A DNA stretch of 64,000 nucleotides, taken from Desulfovibrio desulfuricans. Its GTDB lineage: Bacteria > Desulfobacterota > Desulfovibrionia > Desulfovibrionales > Desulfovibrionaceae. Below the pieces are notes generated by a model. That model saw nothing but the letters and a program-made list of their open reading frames with translations. It was not told where the DNA came from and did no database searches. How positions within the stretch are numbered: the stretch's first letter is position 1; every line of letters starts with the position of its first letter. Positions 25,245 to 35,142 of this stretch are shown in pieces. The position numbers and the translations under genes were made by a program. Location: assembly GCF_004801255.1 (NCBI RefSeq), contig NZ_CP036295.1, positions 1,748,001 to 1,812,000 on the forward strand, given 5' to 3'.

Positions 25245-25290
25245 CAACAACTTAGGAGGCTGTCGCTCTGGCCACAGGGCTACAAGCGAG
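25245..25290 (-). pseudogene. degenerate copy of the 5' half of tRNA-Arg(CCT)
   Basis: This 46-base stretch matches the anticodon arm, D arm and 5' acceptor side of the tRNA at 24881, in the same orientation, with several substitutions. The anticodon loop and its neighbours (CCTCCTAAGTTGT on the minus strand) are unchanged. The 3' half is absent. It looks like a relic of duplication or of past integration and excision at the tRNA. Confidence 0.65.
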
Positions 25291-25387
25291 TTCCGTCTAA
25301 ATTGGGAGTAATGCGCGGCAAGGCCGAGCCACAGCCGCTCTACCACCAGCCCACTACTCTGTTGCCGCCTGCTAGTTGCGCCACCTT

Positions 25388-26079
25388 TTAGTTGCCGCCC
25401 CAGATGAGCAGGGCCAGCGCGCCCAGCGTACCCACCAGCACGGCATAGGCCTGCCGTGTGCGTAGCGAAAGCACCGCCCCAAGCAGCGCCGCCACATACA
25501 GGGCAGACCACGTCACCGCAGAGAGCGCCGGTACGGCGTGGTGCTCAGAAAGCCGCGTCAGCAGCGCAAATATCAACCCAAAGCACACCGCGTACAGCAC
25601 CGCCTGCCACACTGCCCGGCATAGCCCTGCCAGCAGGATCACCCGCCCCGGCGACATCCCGCCGCTGCCGTTGCACCAGGCAACCACTTCATCCACCATG
25701 GGGTTAAGCCCGATGCGCTGGCGCAGCTCGCACCAGCTGGCCGTGTAGGCCGCCATCATGGACAATATGAGCGGCAACAGCGCCGGGCCGGGCTGATCCA
25801 GCCCAAAGTGCCTGCAGAGGGGAAACACCAGCAAAAAGCTCAGGCTGCCGTAGGGCGGCACAACGCTGCCCAGTTCAAGGGCGTCAAGCCACAGCAGCTC
25901 TATGATAATGCCGAGGGGAAGCGCCAGCGACCAGTCGCCGGTAAAAAAACCGGCAAACAGGGCCAGGCAGATGGGGCGGTCTATGAGGCCGACGATGCAG
26001 CTGGAACGGGCAGCGCCAGCCAGGACAAAAAAAAAGCGTAGGGAGCCCCGGCAGCGAATATGTCAGAAAAGTTGATCAT
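25388..26079 (-). pseudogene. PTS EIIC component (mannose/sorbose family), frameshifted in a T9 tract
   Basis: Starting from ATG at 26079 the protein begins MINFSDIFAAGAPYAFFLS and stops after 33 codons. If the T9 run (26027-26035 on the plus strand, read as A9) were T10, the frame would continue as FFFVLAGAARSSCIVGLIDR through GIIIELLWLDALELGSVVPP to the end at 25388, a normal membrane EIIC of about 230 residues with the conserved ELLWLxxxxLGSxxPP segment. So one gene is broken by one base in a homopolymer. It overlaps the EIIB gene by 17 bases. The downstream frame 25388-25861 alone lacks the N-terminal helices. No EIID gene follows; tRNA and repeats lie there instead. It may be inactive, switched by slippage, or a sequencing error. 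Confidence 0.75.
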
Positions 26080-26521
26080 TGGGGCCTCGAACGGTCTCGG
26101 TAGGGACACAACGAAAATCAAGCTGCACAAGGTGGTTCTGTATAAAATGCAGGTCTTCCCTGTCCTGTGCGGAAAGCGCCACATGGGGCAGCACCTGTAG
26201 TTTGTCCGGTGCGTAGTGCAGGTTGCCCATGTTCAGCACCTGCATGAGCACACCCGCATCACAGGCGCGGCGTGCATCCTGACAGTTGGCAAACAGCACA
26301 AAGCAGTCATCGCCGCACGAATTCAACGTGAGGGCCAGCTCCTTGAGGCTGATAAAATGCGTCATGACGCGGTGCGGTACGGCCAGCTCAATAATCTGCT
26401 GCCGTATGACGTCGCCCGCAAGTTCGTCGTTGGCTACCACCAGGTGTCTTGCCCCCGTGTAGGGCAGCCAGGCTTCGATTACCTGGCCGTGAACCAGGCG
26501 ATTGTCCACGCGAAACCACAT
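26063..26521 (-). CDS. PTS EIIB component, mannose/sorbose family
   Basis: A 152-residue cytoplasmic phosphotransferase component. It starts MWFRVDNRLVHGQVIEAWLP, where the conserved histidine of RLVHGQV is the phospho-acceptor that passes phosphate from EIIA to the sugar. Start 26521 lies one base after the EIIA stop (TGATATG), so the two genes are coupled. The frame to 26572 overlaps EIIA and is not used. Downstream it overlaps the broken EIIC gene. Without intact EIIC and EIID, sugar transport is doubtful and a regulatory phospho-relay role is possible, as proposed for incomplete PTS in Proteobacteria. Confidence 0.9.
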   Translation of the reverse strand: MWFRVDNRLVHGQVIEAWLPYTGARHLVVANDELAGDVIRQQIIELAVPHRVMTHFISLKELALTLNSCGDDCFVLFANCQDARRACDAGVLMQVLNMGNLHYAPDKLQVLPHVALSAQDREDLHFIQNHLVQLDFRCVPTETVRGPNDQLF

Positions 26522-26522
26522 A

Positions 26523-26966
26523 TCAGCTGTCTGCTTTGTCACGAGCTTTGTTGCGCAGCATGCTGCCCGCAACCACTATACCCTTTGCGCCTGCCTCGCC
26601 GGCAATGCGGGCCAGTTCGCCAAGCTCCTTGTCGCGCGAGGTAAAGACCTTGAGCAACATTGGCAGGTTAACGCCCGTGACAACCTCGACCTTGTGGGTT
26701 GCCAGCAGCGAAAGCGCAAGATTGGTGGGCGTGCCGCCAAACATATCGGTGAGAATGATGACCCCGGCGCCCTTGTCGAGCCGCTGGGTTGCGTCGGTAA
26801 GACGGCGAACGGTTTCGGAGACCTCGTGGGCCACGTCAACGCTGATGGAGCTGCAGTCGCTCTGCTGCCCAAGAATGAACTCTGCGGTACGCAGCATGGC
26901 CGTGCCGTAATCGGCATGCGAAACCAGAATAATTCCAACCTGCGTCTTCTTGTTTTCGTCCGTCAT
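26523..26966 (-). CDS. PTS EIIA component, mannose family
   Basis: A 147-residue protein. VGIILVSHADYGTAML holds the phosphorylated histidine of mannose-type EIIA, and GVIILTDMFGGTPTNLAL is the second family signature. It takes phosphate from HPr and gives it to EIIB. Start 26966 (MTDENKK) is taken rather than 26981. It is followed at once by EIIB and preceded, with a 33-base gap, by rapZ, in the widespread rpoN-hpf-rapZ-PTS arrangement. Confidence 0.92.
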   Translation of the reverse strand: MTDENKKTQVGIILVSHADYGTAMLRTAEFILGQQSDCSSISVDVAHEVSETVRRLTDATQRLDKGAGVIILTDMFGGTPTNLALSLLATHKVEVVTGVNLPMLLKVFTSRDKELGELARIAGEAGAKGIVVAGSMLRNKARDKADS

Positions 26967-26999
26967 GGCTACCTCACGCAACAGAACGTGCCAGCTTTT

Positions 27000-27950
27000 T
27001 TAGCCGAGTTCAAGGTGTCGATGCTCCAGAAACGCCGGATAATCCGCCTGCCTCAGCGCCTGCAAGATTTCTTCGGCCATGGCCACCGAGCGGTGGCGGC
27101 CGCCGGTACAGCCCACAGCAACCGTAATGCGGTATCGGCCTTCGGCCTCCATGAGCGGCAGCATAAAAAACAGCAGGTCCACAAGCTTGTCGCGGTATTC
27201 GCGCGCATGCGGCGAGTTAAAAACATAGTCGGCTACGGCCTTGTCCTTGCCGCTGAGGGGGCGCAGCTCGTCCACAAAATAGGGGTTGGCCAAAAACCGC
27301 AGGTCAAAGACCAGATCGGCCTCGCGCGGCACGCCATACTTGAAGCCAAACGAAATAACGTTGACCCGTATGGCCCGCAGCTTGCCCTTGTTGCCGCTCC
27401 AGCGCTTCTGTATGGCCCGGCGCAGATCATGGATGGAAAACCGCGAGGTGTCGATGACAAGGTCGGCCATTTCGCGCAGGGGGCGCAGGCTGCTGCGCTC
27501 GGCCAGCAGGGCGGCCTCGAGGCCCATGCCCCCCCGCTCCAGCGGATGCGGACGGCGGGTTGCGGCGTAGCGGCGTATGAGTTCCTGATTGTTGGCCTCA
27601 AGAAAAAGCAGCATGGGGCGAATATTTTTGCCCGCAAGCACGCTGAGACACTCGTTGATGTCTTCCACAAAATTGCTCTGGCGCAAATCCATGCCCAGAG
27701 CGATTCCCTTAAAGTGGCTCATGGAGGGGCGCGACATCATGTCCACCATCTCCATAGCCAGGCTTACGGGCAGACCATCAACCACAAAGTGGCCCATGTC
27801 TTCAAAAACCTTGAGCGCAGTACTCTTGCCCGCGCCAGACAGGCCCGTGACAATGCACACCTGCACGTCCGCGCCGGGAACGGGCGCGTCGGCGTCTGGC
27901 GTAACAGCACGGGTGGGAGCAAGGGGGAGCATCTGCTCGGAGTCCTTCAT
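27000..27950 (-). CDS. rapZ: RNase adapter protein RapZ (P-loop nucleotide-binding)
   Basis: A 316-residue protein. The P-loop GLSGAGKST is at about 36-44, and the C-terminal domain has [24 protein letters not shown] and the [14 protein letters not shown] motif, all hallmarks of RapZ/YvcJ. In E. coli RapZ binds glucosamine-6-phosphate and steers small RNAs to RNase E; in other phyla its role is less clear. The N-terminus is about 25 residues longer than the E. coli protein and rich in Pro and Ala; later starts are possible. It lies between hpf and the PTS genes. Confidence 0.93.
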   Translation of the reverse strand: MKDSEQMLPLAPTRAVTPDADAPVPGADVQVCIVTGLSGAGKSTALKVFEDMGHFVVDGLPVSLAMEMVDMMSRPSMSHFKGIALGMDLRQSNFVEDINECLSVLAGKNIRPMLLFLEANNQELIRRYAATRRPHPLERGGMGLEAALLAERSSLRPLREMADLVIDTSRFSIHDLRRAIQKRWSGNKGKLRAIRVNVISFGFKYGVPREADLVFDLRFLANPYFVDELRPLSGKDKAVADYVFNSPHAREYRDKLVDLLFFMLPLMEAEGRYRITVAVGCTGGRHRSVAMAEEILQALRQADYPAFLEHRHLELG

Positions 27951-28087
27951 GACATTCGCCTCTTGTGGGTCAGATCACCGTTTGCAGCAGGGGTTGAGCG
28001 CCACAGGCTTTGATGGACGTTGCCAAATCCGGTCCGCCCGCATTATCGTTTGAAATATTTGCAGGGCGACCGCAGGGGAGCATTCGA

Positions 28088-28119
28088 AGTGGGGCGAACC
28101 ACAACAGGCCCGCCCCACT
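28088..28119 (-). terminator. hairpin after hpf
   Basis: A 9-bp perfect stem (28088-28096 with 28111-28119) in the 185-base gap between hpf and rapZ. There is no T-run, so it may be an attenuating or RNA-stabilising hairpin, not a full terminator. Confidence 0.35.
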
Positions 28120-28134
28120 GTACCTTATGGATTG

Positions 28135-28674
28135 TTACAACACTGGGTCAATAAGGGCGTAGCCGCTGACCTTGGTGCGGTACACCACATTGATGCGGTT
28201 GTTTTCTGCATTAAAGAACACCAGAAACTCGCTGCCGATGGAATCAAGCTGCATGAGCGCCTCATCCAGATGCAGAGGCTTGGTGGCAAGACGGTCGGTG
28301 CCGTCAACGGGCTGCTGCGTGTCCGCATCAGCATCAAGATTATAGGTAAACACGTCCACATCCGTATCGCGGGCGTGCCGTCTCTGGGCCTTGACGCGGG
28401 CCACCTGACGCTTGATCTGCGATTCAACCTTGTCGGTCACAAGGTCGATGGCGGCATACATGTCAGAGGTCTGCTCCGTGGCGTTGATGTGCAACCCTTC
28501 GCCGGTAACGGTCACTTCGCAGCGATGGCGAAACTTGTCAACGGTAAGCACAACTACCACTTCCAGGCCAGAGGCCTTGCCAAAAAACCGTCCCAGCTTT
28601 TCCATGCGACGACGGGCATACTTCTTGAGGTGTTCGGAGGCTTCAAAGTTCTTGAAAGCAAATGAGATGTTCAT
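28135..28674 (-). CDS. hpf: ribosome hibernation promoting factor, long form
   Basis: A 179-residue protein. The N-terminal 100 residues are the S30AE/YfiA domain that binds the 30S decoding region (ISFAFKNFEASEHLKKYARRR). The C-terminal 55 residues (KPLHLDEALMQLDSIGSEFLVFFN to the end) form the dimerisation domain of the long form, which pairs ribosomes into 100S dimers when growth slows. A good AGGAGG site lies just upstream of the start. It follows rpoN by 36 bases, as in many bacteria, and is likely co-transcribed with it. Confidence 0.95.
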   Translation of the reverse strand: MNISFAFKNFEASEHLKKYARRRMEKLGRFFGKASGLEVVVVLTVDKFRHRCEVTVTGEGLHINATEQTSDMYAAIDLVTDKVESQIKRQVARVKAQRRHARDTDVDVFTYNLDADADTQQPVDGTDRLATKPLHLDEALMQLDSIGSEFLVFFNAENNRINVVYRTKVSGYALIDPVL

Positions 28675-28710
28675 ATGTTCCTCCTAAGTAGGGTGCCACT
28701 CGGCGGGGAA

Positions 28711-30132
28711 TCAGAAATGATCCTTGCGCCTTGACGAAGAGGGAATATCAAGCGCCGTGCGGTATTTGGCCACCGTACGCCGCGCAATATTGACCTTGAG
28801 ACGCTCCTTGAGCATTTCACCGATACGCTCATCGCTGAGGGGAGACCTCGTGTCCTCCTCAGAGATGAATTTCTTGATCAGCGCCTTGACGCTTTCCGAG
28901 CCAACCTGGCTTCCGTCGTCCAGCTCAAGCCCGCTGTTAAAGAAAAACTTCAACTCAAAGATGCCGTGCGGCGTGGCCACATACTTGTTGGTGGTTATGC
29001 GGCTTACCGTTGATTCGTGCATGCTGATGTCGTCGGCGATGTCTTTGAGAATAAGCGGCGCAAGCTTGGTGACGCCGTCTTCAAAAAAAGGCTGCTGGTG
29101 GCGCACAATACTTTCCATAACCTTGTACAGCGTGCGCTGGCGCTGGTACAGGCTCTTGATGAGCCACGAGGCGGAGCGGATTTTTTCCGAGCAGTAGTCT
29201 TTTTCCTGCTCGTTGCCGCCTATGTTCATCTGGCTCATGGCCGAGAGCTGCAGCTGCGGCAGACCGTCGTCGTTGAGCAAAATGACAAATTCATCGCCCA
29301 TCTTGTACACAAATACGTCGGGACTCACATAGGTGGGCTCGCCGCCGCCAAAGCTGGCGCCCGGCAACGGGTCAAGACTCTGGATGATGTCCAGGTATTC
29401 CTTGAGCTCGTCCATATCGAGCTTGAACTTGCGCAGCAGGGGCTTGTAGCGCTTGGCCTCCAGGTCCTCCAGGTGCGCCTCCACCAGTTCCACAAGGATG
29501 GGGTCGCGCGCGTAGTTGAGGCTCTTTATCTGCACCATCAGGCATTCGCGGGCGTCGCGTGCGGCAACGCCGACAGGGTCGAACCGCTGCAACTTTTCCA
29601 GCACAGGCAAAACGGCGTCGGGGGTTGTCTTGGCCATGTCGGCCACTTCGTCAAGGGTGGCCTGCAGATACCCGGCGGACGACAGGTTGCCGATAATGAT
29701 CTCACCGATGCCCTTTTGCTCTTCCGTCATGTCAGAGAGGCGCAGCTGCCACAGCAGATGCCCGTCAAGGGTCGGCTTGGCCGCATAGCGGGCCTCGAGA
29801 GGCGAAATTTCTTCGGCAAGCTCAAACTCGCGCGACTGCGAAAGGCGGGGGGTACTGGCAAACTCACCGAGATAATCCTCCCAGTCAGCGTCCTTGGCCA
29901 GTTCCTTGTCGTAGACTTCTTCCTTGGGGCCCTCGCGATCGTCCGGCTGCTCTGCAGAGGCGTCGTCATTGATCGTGGATTCTTCGAGAAAGGGATTTTC
30001 AAGCAGCTCTTGCTGTACAGTTTCCAGAAGCTCCACGCGTGAGAGCTGCAGCAGTTTGATTGCCTGCTGCAATTGCGGGGTCATTACCAGTTGCTGTGTC
30101 AGCTTCAGTTGCTGCCGTAGTTCCAGTGCCAT
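28711..30132 (-). CDS. rpoN: RNA polymerase sigma-54 factor
   Basis: A 473-residue sigma-54. Region I is the Gln- and Leu-rich start (ELRQQLKLTQQLVMTPQLQQA), which contacts activators. An acidic region II (about 45-95) follows. The C-terminal part has the core-binding domain, the helix-turn-helix and the RpoN box ARRTVAKYR near the end. It directs RNA polymerase to -24/-12 promoters, such as those of flagellar genes; a possible one lies before fliK in this window. It heads the rpoN-hpf-rapZ-PTS series. The complete family length and motifs leave little doubt. Confidence 0.97.
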   Translation of the reverse strand: MALELRQQLKLTQQLVMTPQLQQAIKLLQLSRVELLETVQQELLENPFLEESTINDDASAEQPDDREGPKEEVYDKELAKDADWEDYLGEFASTPRLSQSREFELAEEISPLEARYAAKPTLDGHLLWQLRLSDMTEEQKGIGEIIIGNLSSAGYLQATLDEVADMAKTTPDAVLPVLEKLQRFDPVGVAARDARECLMVQIKSLNYARDPILVELVEAHLEDLEAKRYKPLLRKFKLDMDELKEYLDIIQSLDPLPGASFGGGEPTYVSPDVFVYKMGDEFVILLNDDGLPQLQLSAMSQMNIGGNEQEKDYCSEKIRSASWLIKSLYQRQRTLYKVMESIVRHQQPFFEDGVTKLAPLILKDIADDISMHESTVSRITTNKYVATPHGIFELKFFFNSGLELDDGSQVGSESVKALIKKFISEEDTRSPLSDERIGEMLKERLKVNIARRTVAKYRTALDIPSSSRRKDHF

Positions 30133-30331
30133 GAGTGCTCTTTTGCCTTAACGTGCCATCGGGCTATAGAATTATCTGTTTACAAGTAGTGTGCCATATG
30201 TGCAAAAATTATGCAATAGCTAACAGTTGCAAGCTCAACTTCACGTCGCAAAGAGTTTTGCGCGGCTCTGGTACCCCGCAAAAACAAGCGCTGACGCGGC
30301 TTTTGCGACATTGAAAAAAACTGCCGCATAC

Positions 30332-30364
30332 AAAAAGGGGAAGGCAAAAGCCCTCCCCTTTTTT
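30332..30364. terminator. terminator after pyrG
   Basis: Inverted repeat of A5G4 and C4T6 with an additional inner stem, with A-runs and T-runs at its ends, so it can act in both directions. It lies 68 bases past the pyrG stop, ahead of the rpoN promoter region. Confidence 0.8.
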
Positions 30365-30431
30365 GCGCGATTTTGCGATACCCAAGTCTGGTAAAAAACC
30401 GACGCCTGCGCCGCAACAGGTGCTGCGTTGG

Positions 30432-32123
<1,692 letters not shown>

Positions 32124-32344
32124 TTAACCTGAATTGAATTTTTTGGCTAGCATTGACTAAGTAAAACAAGCTAAGTAATGTGTTATTCCCTTTTCAGCGT
32201 GCGTGCCCAACAGGCGGCCCGGACATTCTCGGCATTTGCATGCCAGATGACGGACAGCCGGGTTATTACAGGCAACAGCACGTACGGCTAAGCGCATGCC
32301 TGGCCGGAAATATCCGCGTTGCAAGCCAAGGAGGCTTCCCCCGC

Positions 32345-33157
32345 ATGGGTACGGTCAATACACTGGTCATCACCGGCTACGGCACAAACTCTCATATGGA
32401 AACCGCCCACACCGCCCGTCTGGCCGGGGCCGACAAGGCTGACGTGGTGCATTTTTCCGATCTGGTGGCGGCCAAGGTTCGCCTTGCAGACTATCATTTT
32501 TTGGTTTTTCCCGGCGGGTTTCTTGATGGCGACGATCTCGGCGCCGCCCAGGCTGCGGCCATGCGCTGGCGCTACCTCAAGGACGACGCGGGCGCGGCCC
32601 TGCTCCAGAGCTTGCGCGAGTTTTTGGATGAGGGCAAGCTGATTCTGGGCATCTGCAACGGGTTTCAGCTGCTGGTCAAGCTGGGCGTGCTGCCCGCGCT
32701 TGGCGGCCAGCGCTTTGAACGCCAGGTCTCGCTTGGCAACAACGATTCCGCCCGGTTTGAAGACCGCTGGGTGCATCTGCTGCCCAACGCGGCAAGCCCC
32801 TGCGTGTTTACCAAAAACCTTCCCCTGCTCTCCATGCCCGTGCGCCATGGCGAAGGCAAGCTGGTTGCCCGCGATGCCGACTGCCTGCGCCGTCTTGAGG
32901 CCGAAAACCTCATCGCCCTGCAGTACGCCGACCCCGCAACGGGCAAGCCCACGCAGGAATACCCGCTGAACCCCAACGGCTCCTCCCTTGCCATTGCGGG
33001 CCTTACCGATCCCACGGGCCGGGTGCTGGGCCTTATGCCCCACCCCGAAGCCTTCCACCACGTGACCAACCACCCCGGCTGGACGCGCGGCGAGCTGGAC
33101 GCGCCCGGAACCCTTATTTTTGTCAACGCGGTGCGCTACCTGCGCGGCCAGTCGTAG
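32345..33157 (+). CDS. purQ: phosphoribosylformylglycinamidine synthase, glutaminase subunit PurQ
   Basis: A 270-residue class I glutamine amidotransferase. It releases ammonia from glutamine for formation of FGAM in purine synthesis, working with PurL. The triad is visible: cysteine in GICNGFQLL, and HPEA near the end (MPHPEAFHH). FLVFPGGFLDGDDLGA is the PurQ version of the oxyanion segment. Start 32345 follows AAGGAGG at 32328; the longer open frame from 32180 has no homology. It is longer than the Bacillus form (about 227) and contains an insertion after the nucleophile, like the forms in deltaproteobacteria. No purL or purS is adjacent. Confidence 0.88.
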   Translation: MGTVNTLVITGYGTNSHMETAHTARLAGADKADVVHFSDLVAAKVRLADYHFLVFPGGFLDGDDLGAAQAAAMRWRYLKDDAGAALLQSLREFLDEGKLILGICNGFQLLVKLGVLPALGGQRFERQVSLGNNDSARFEDRWVHLLPNAASPCVFTKNLPLLSMPVRHGEGKLVARDADCLRRLEAENLIALQYADPATGKPTQEYPLNPNGSSLAIAGLTDPTGRVLGLMPHPEAFHHVTNHPGWTRGELDAPGTLIFVNAVRYLRGQS

Positions 33158-33217
33158 GCATAAAAACCTTGTGCCGGGCCTGCCGCCGCCATGGCGCAGG
33201 CCCGGCTGGATGTTATG

Positions 33218-33247
33218 AAGGGAGCGCCCTGCGGGGCCTCCCCTTTT
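33218..33247 (+). terminator. terminator after purQ
   Basis: An imperfect GC-rich stem followed by five T. It is preceded by another perfect 10-bp hairpin (33173-33182 with 33197-33206), so purQ ends in tandem hairpins. Confidence 0.7.
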
Positions 33248-33302
33248 TGTCTGTCCAAACTCCAGAGCCAGCGTGTTTTACCGCTGTGTTTCGCCGTTTA
33301 TG

Positions 33303-33331
33303 TTGACAAAGACCCGGCAGTCCGGTAAGTA
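33303..33331 (+). promoter_or_regulatory. sigma-70-like promoter upstream of nif3-type gene
   Basis: TTGACA at 33303-33308, a 17-base spacer, then TAAGTA at 33326-33331. The -35 box and spacing are ideal and the -10 box is weak. Transcription would start near 33338, directly at a hairpin. Confidence 0.5.
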
Positions 33332-33337
33332 ATCTGA

Positions 33338-33431
33338 CTCCAAAGAGGGGCGAATCCCTTTGGATTTTCCTGCGCGCACGCGTCAGACAAGGTGCGAAAC
33401 AACATTGCCACAACACGTTGCACATTTTTTT
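33338..33431 (+). ncRNA. candidate small RNA or attenuated leader
   Basis: Between the promoter above and a T7 run at 33425-33431 lies a stretch of about 94 bases that folds well. A 5' hairpin (33338-33364) has one bulge, and arms CTGAC (33334-33338) and GTCAG (33382-33386) can close a larger loop. A last hairpin (33393-33398 with 33418-33423, including one G-T pair) stands directly before the T-run. There is no open frame of note. It may be a free small RNA or the terminated leader of the gene at 33502. Known families were not recognised. Confidence 0.45.
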
Positions 33432-33447
33432 ACGCCGTATTTCACGA

Positions 33448-33485
33448 GGCGCTTTCTCTGCACCAGCAAGAAAGTGCCTTTTTTT
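33448..33485 (+). terminator. second terminator-like hairpin just before the nif3-type gene
   Basis: A 10-bp stem with one G-T pair (33448-33457 with 33469-33478) followed by seven T (33479-33485). It ends only 16 bases before the next start codon, which is unusual for an ordinary terminator and suggests attenuation. Confidence 0.65.
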
Positions 33486-33501
33486 ATGGTGGGTGATATC
33501 T

Positions 33502-34293
33502 ATGCAACATACTGAAATTATTAAGGCGATAGAAAAAATAGCACCTCTGGCCGCTGCCGCTTCGTGGGATGTGTCGGGCCTGCAGGTGGCCGCGCGCAGG
33601 CAGGATGCGGTCAAGCTTGCCGTCTGCCTCGACCCCACGCCCGCCTCGGTGGAAGCGGCGCTGAAAAAAGGCGCGCAGTTTATCCTGAGCCACCATCCGC
33701 TGTTGCTCAAGGCCGTGCTGCCCAACAGGCTTGACGATTATCACGCGGTGCTGCGCATGCTTTTTCAGGCCGACGTGCCCCTGTACGCGGCGCATACCTC
33801 GCTGGACGTCAACGCTCACGGCCCCGCTGGCTGGCTGGCTCGCGAGCTTGACCTGAGCAACCTTGCTGTTCTGGAGCCTGTGGCTCCGGCAACGGACGAT
33901 ACGCTGCCGTTGGGCTTTGGCCTTGCGGGCGACCTGCCGCAACCCATGACCGTGGAGCGGATTGCAGGCATCATTGCCCGCAGCGCCCCGCTTGCCGCCG
34001 CAACCGTGAGCGGCCCGACGCCGAGCAGCGTTGCGCGCGTGGCCTACTGCACCGGTTCGGGTTCATCGCTGCTTGGAGCGGCGCAGGCTGCCGGCGCGCA
34101 GCTTTTTATAACAGGTGATGTCAAATACCACACGGCTCTTGCCGCGGAGATCTGCCTTCTGGATGTGGGGCACCACAGCCTTGAAGAAGAAATGATGCTG
34201 CGCATGAGCCGGTTGCTGCAAGAGCGGCTGCCTGAAGCGGAAGTGTTTTTTGTGCCTTCCGCCTCTCCGTTCCGCCCTGTTGCCCTGTCATGA
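33502..34293 (+). CDS. Nif3-like dinuclear metal centre protein
   Basis: A 263-residue protein of the Nif3/DUF34 (YbgI/YqfO) family, toroidal hexamers with two metal ions per subunit. Metal-ligand segments seen are LSHHPLLLK, AAHTSLDVNAHG and, near the end, DVGHHSLEEEMM. YCTGSGSSLL is the other family motif. A role in GTP cyclohydrolase-like or metal-related chemistry has been proposed for relatives, but the function is not settled. Start 33502 is taken from the family start (MQHTEIIKAIEKIAP). The next gene, a zinc-ribbon protein, follows after 18 bases, a pairing common in deltaproteobacteria. Confidence 0.9.
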   Translation: MQHTEIIKAIEKIAPLAAAASWDVSGLQVAARRQDAVKLAVCLDPTPASVEAALKKGAQFILSHHPLLLKAVLPNRLDDYHAVLRMLFQADVPLYAAHTSLDVNAHGPAGWLARELDLSNLAVLEPVAPATDDTLPLGFGLAGDLPQPMTVERIAGIIARSAPLAAATVSGPTPSSVARVAYCTGSGSSLLGAAQAAGAQLFITGDVKYHTALAAEICLLDVGHHSLEEEMMLRMSRLLQERLPEAEVFFVPSASPFRPVALS

Positions 34294-34311
34294 TTTTATA
34301 GGAGGACTCTT

Positions 34312-35088
34312 ATGAGCAATGCCGTATATTTTGACCAGATCAAACAGCTGGTTGAACTGCAAAAGGTCGACGACGCCATCCACTCCGTCAAGCAGGACCT
34401 GAGCCGCGCCCCCAGCGAGCTCGACGCCCTCGAACAGCGCCATGCCGCCATAGAAACCCAGCGCAACTACATTCTCGACAAGCTCTCGCACCTGCAGGAT
34501 CAGCAAAAGCGCCTTTCGCTCGAAATCGACGACGACTCCGCGCGCATCAAAAAAAGCAAAAACAAGCTCATGCAGGTGGGCAACCAGCGCGAATATCACG
34601 CAATGATGCGCGAAATGGACAGCATGGAAAAGGTCAACCGTTCCCGTGAAGAAGAAAAAATGACCCTTCTTGAGGAACTGCAGTACCAGAACGACGCTCT
34701 GGCCGAGATCGACCTCACCTACACCGCCATCAAGGCCGAGCTTGACGTCAAGCGCGACGGTCTGGAAGAAAAGCTGCAAAAGGGCAACGCCGCTCTGGAA
34801 GTGCTGAACGGCAAACGCGCCTCCGCCAGCAAAAACATTCCCCAGCCCGTTTTTATGCGCTACGAATTTATCCGCAGGCGTCTTGAGCACCCTGTGATCG
34901 TCGCGGTCAAAGAGGGCATCTGCTCCGGCTGCCACATTGCCGTGCCGCCGCAGTCGTTCATCGAACTGCAGCGCGGCCAGCAAATCTTGAGCTGCCCCAA
35001 CTGCCAGCGTCTTATCTTCTGGTGCGAGCATTTTTCGGTTGAAGACGCTCCCCAGTGCGCCCCCAAGCCGGTGACCATTACCGATTAA
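34312..35088 (+). CDS. coiled-coil protein with C4 zinc ribbon (DUF164 type)
   Basis: A 258-residue protein. Residues about 10-180 form a long antiparallel coiled coil (heptads in QLVELQKVDDAIHSVKQDL and onwards). The C-terminal 70 residues carry a zinc ribbon: CSGCH and, about 30 residues later, CPNC. The family (CdsZ, DUF164) is widespread; some members are thought to act in nucleic acid or flagellar and secretion functions, but no firm role is known. A clear AGGAGG lies before the start. It is the last gene before RNase P RNA. Confidence 0.88.
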   Translation: MSNAVYFDQIKQLVELQKVDDAIHSVKQDLSRAPSELDALEQRHAAIETQRNYILDKLSHLQDQQKRLSLEIDDDSARIKKSKNKLMQVGNQREYHAMMREMDSMEKVNRSREEEKMTLLEELQYQNDALAEIDLTYTAIKAELDVKRDGLEEKLQKGNAALEVLNGKRASASKNIPQPVFMRYEFIRRRLEHPVIVAVKEGICSGCHIAVPPQSFIELQRGQQILSCPNCQRLIFWCEHFSVEDAPQCAPKPVTITD

Positions 35089-35142
35089 TACGACCTTTCC
35101 CCGGCGTGGACCACACGCGCCCACGCCGGTGAAAAATACAAC

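Noticed and set aside
32288-33073. 261-codon minus-strand frame across purQ
   Set aside because: Antisense to PurQ, with no recognisable domain or ribosome site.
33400-33424. Sigma-54-like box near the nif3-type leader (TTGCCAC ... TTGCA)
   Set aside because: Second G of the GG is missing and the spacing is one base too long; the sequence is better explained as part of a terminator hairpin.
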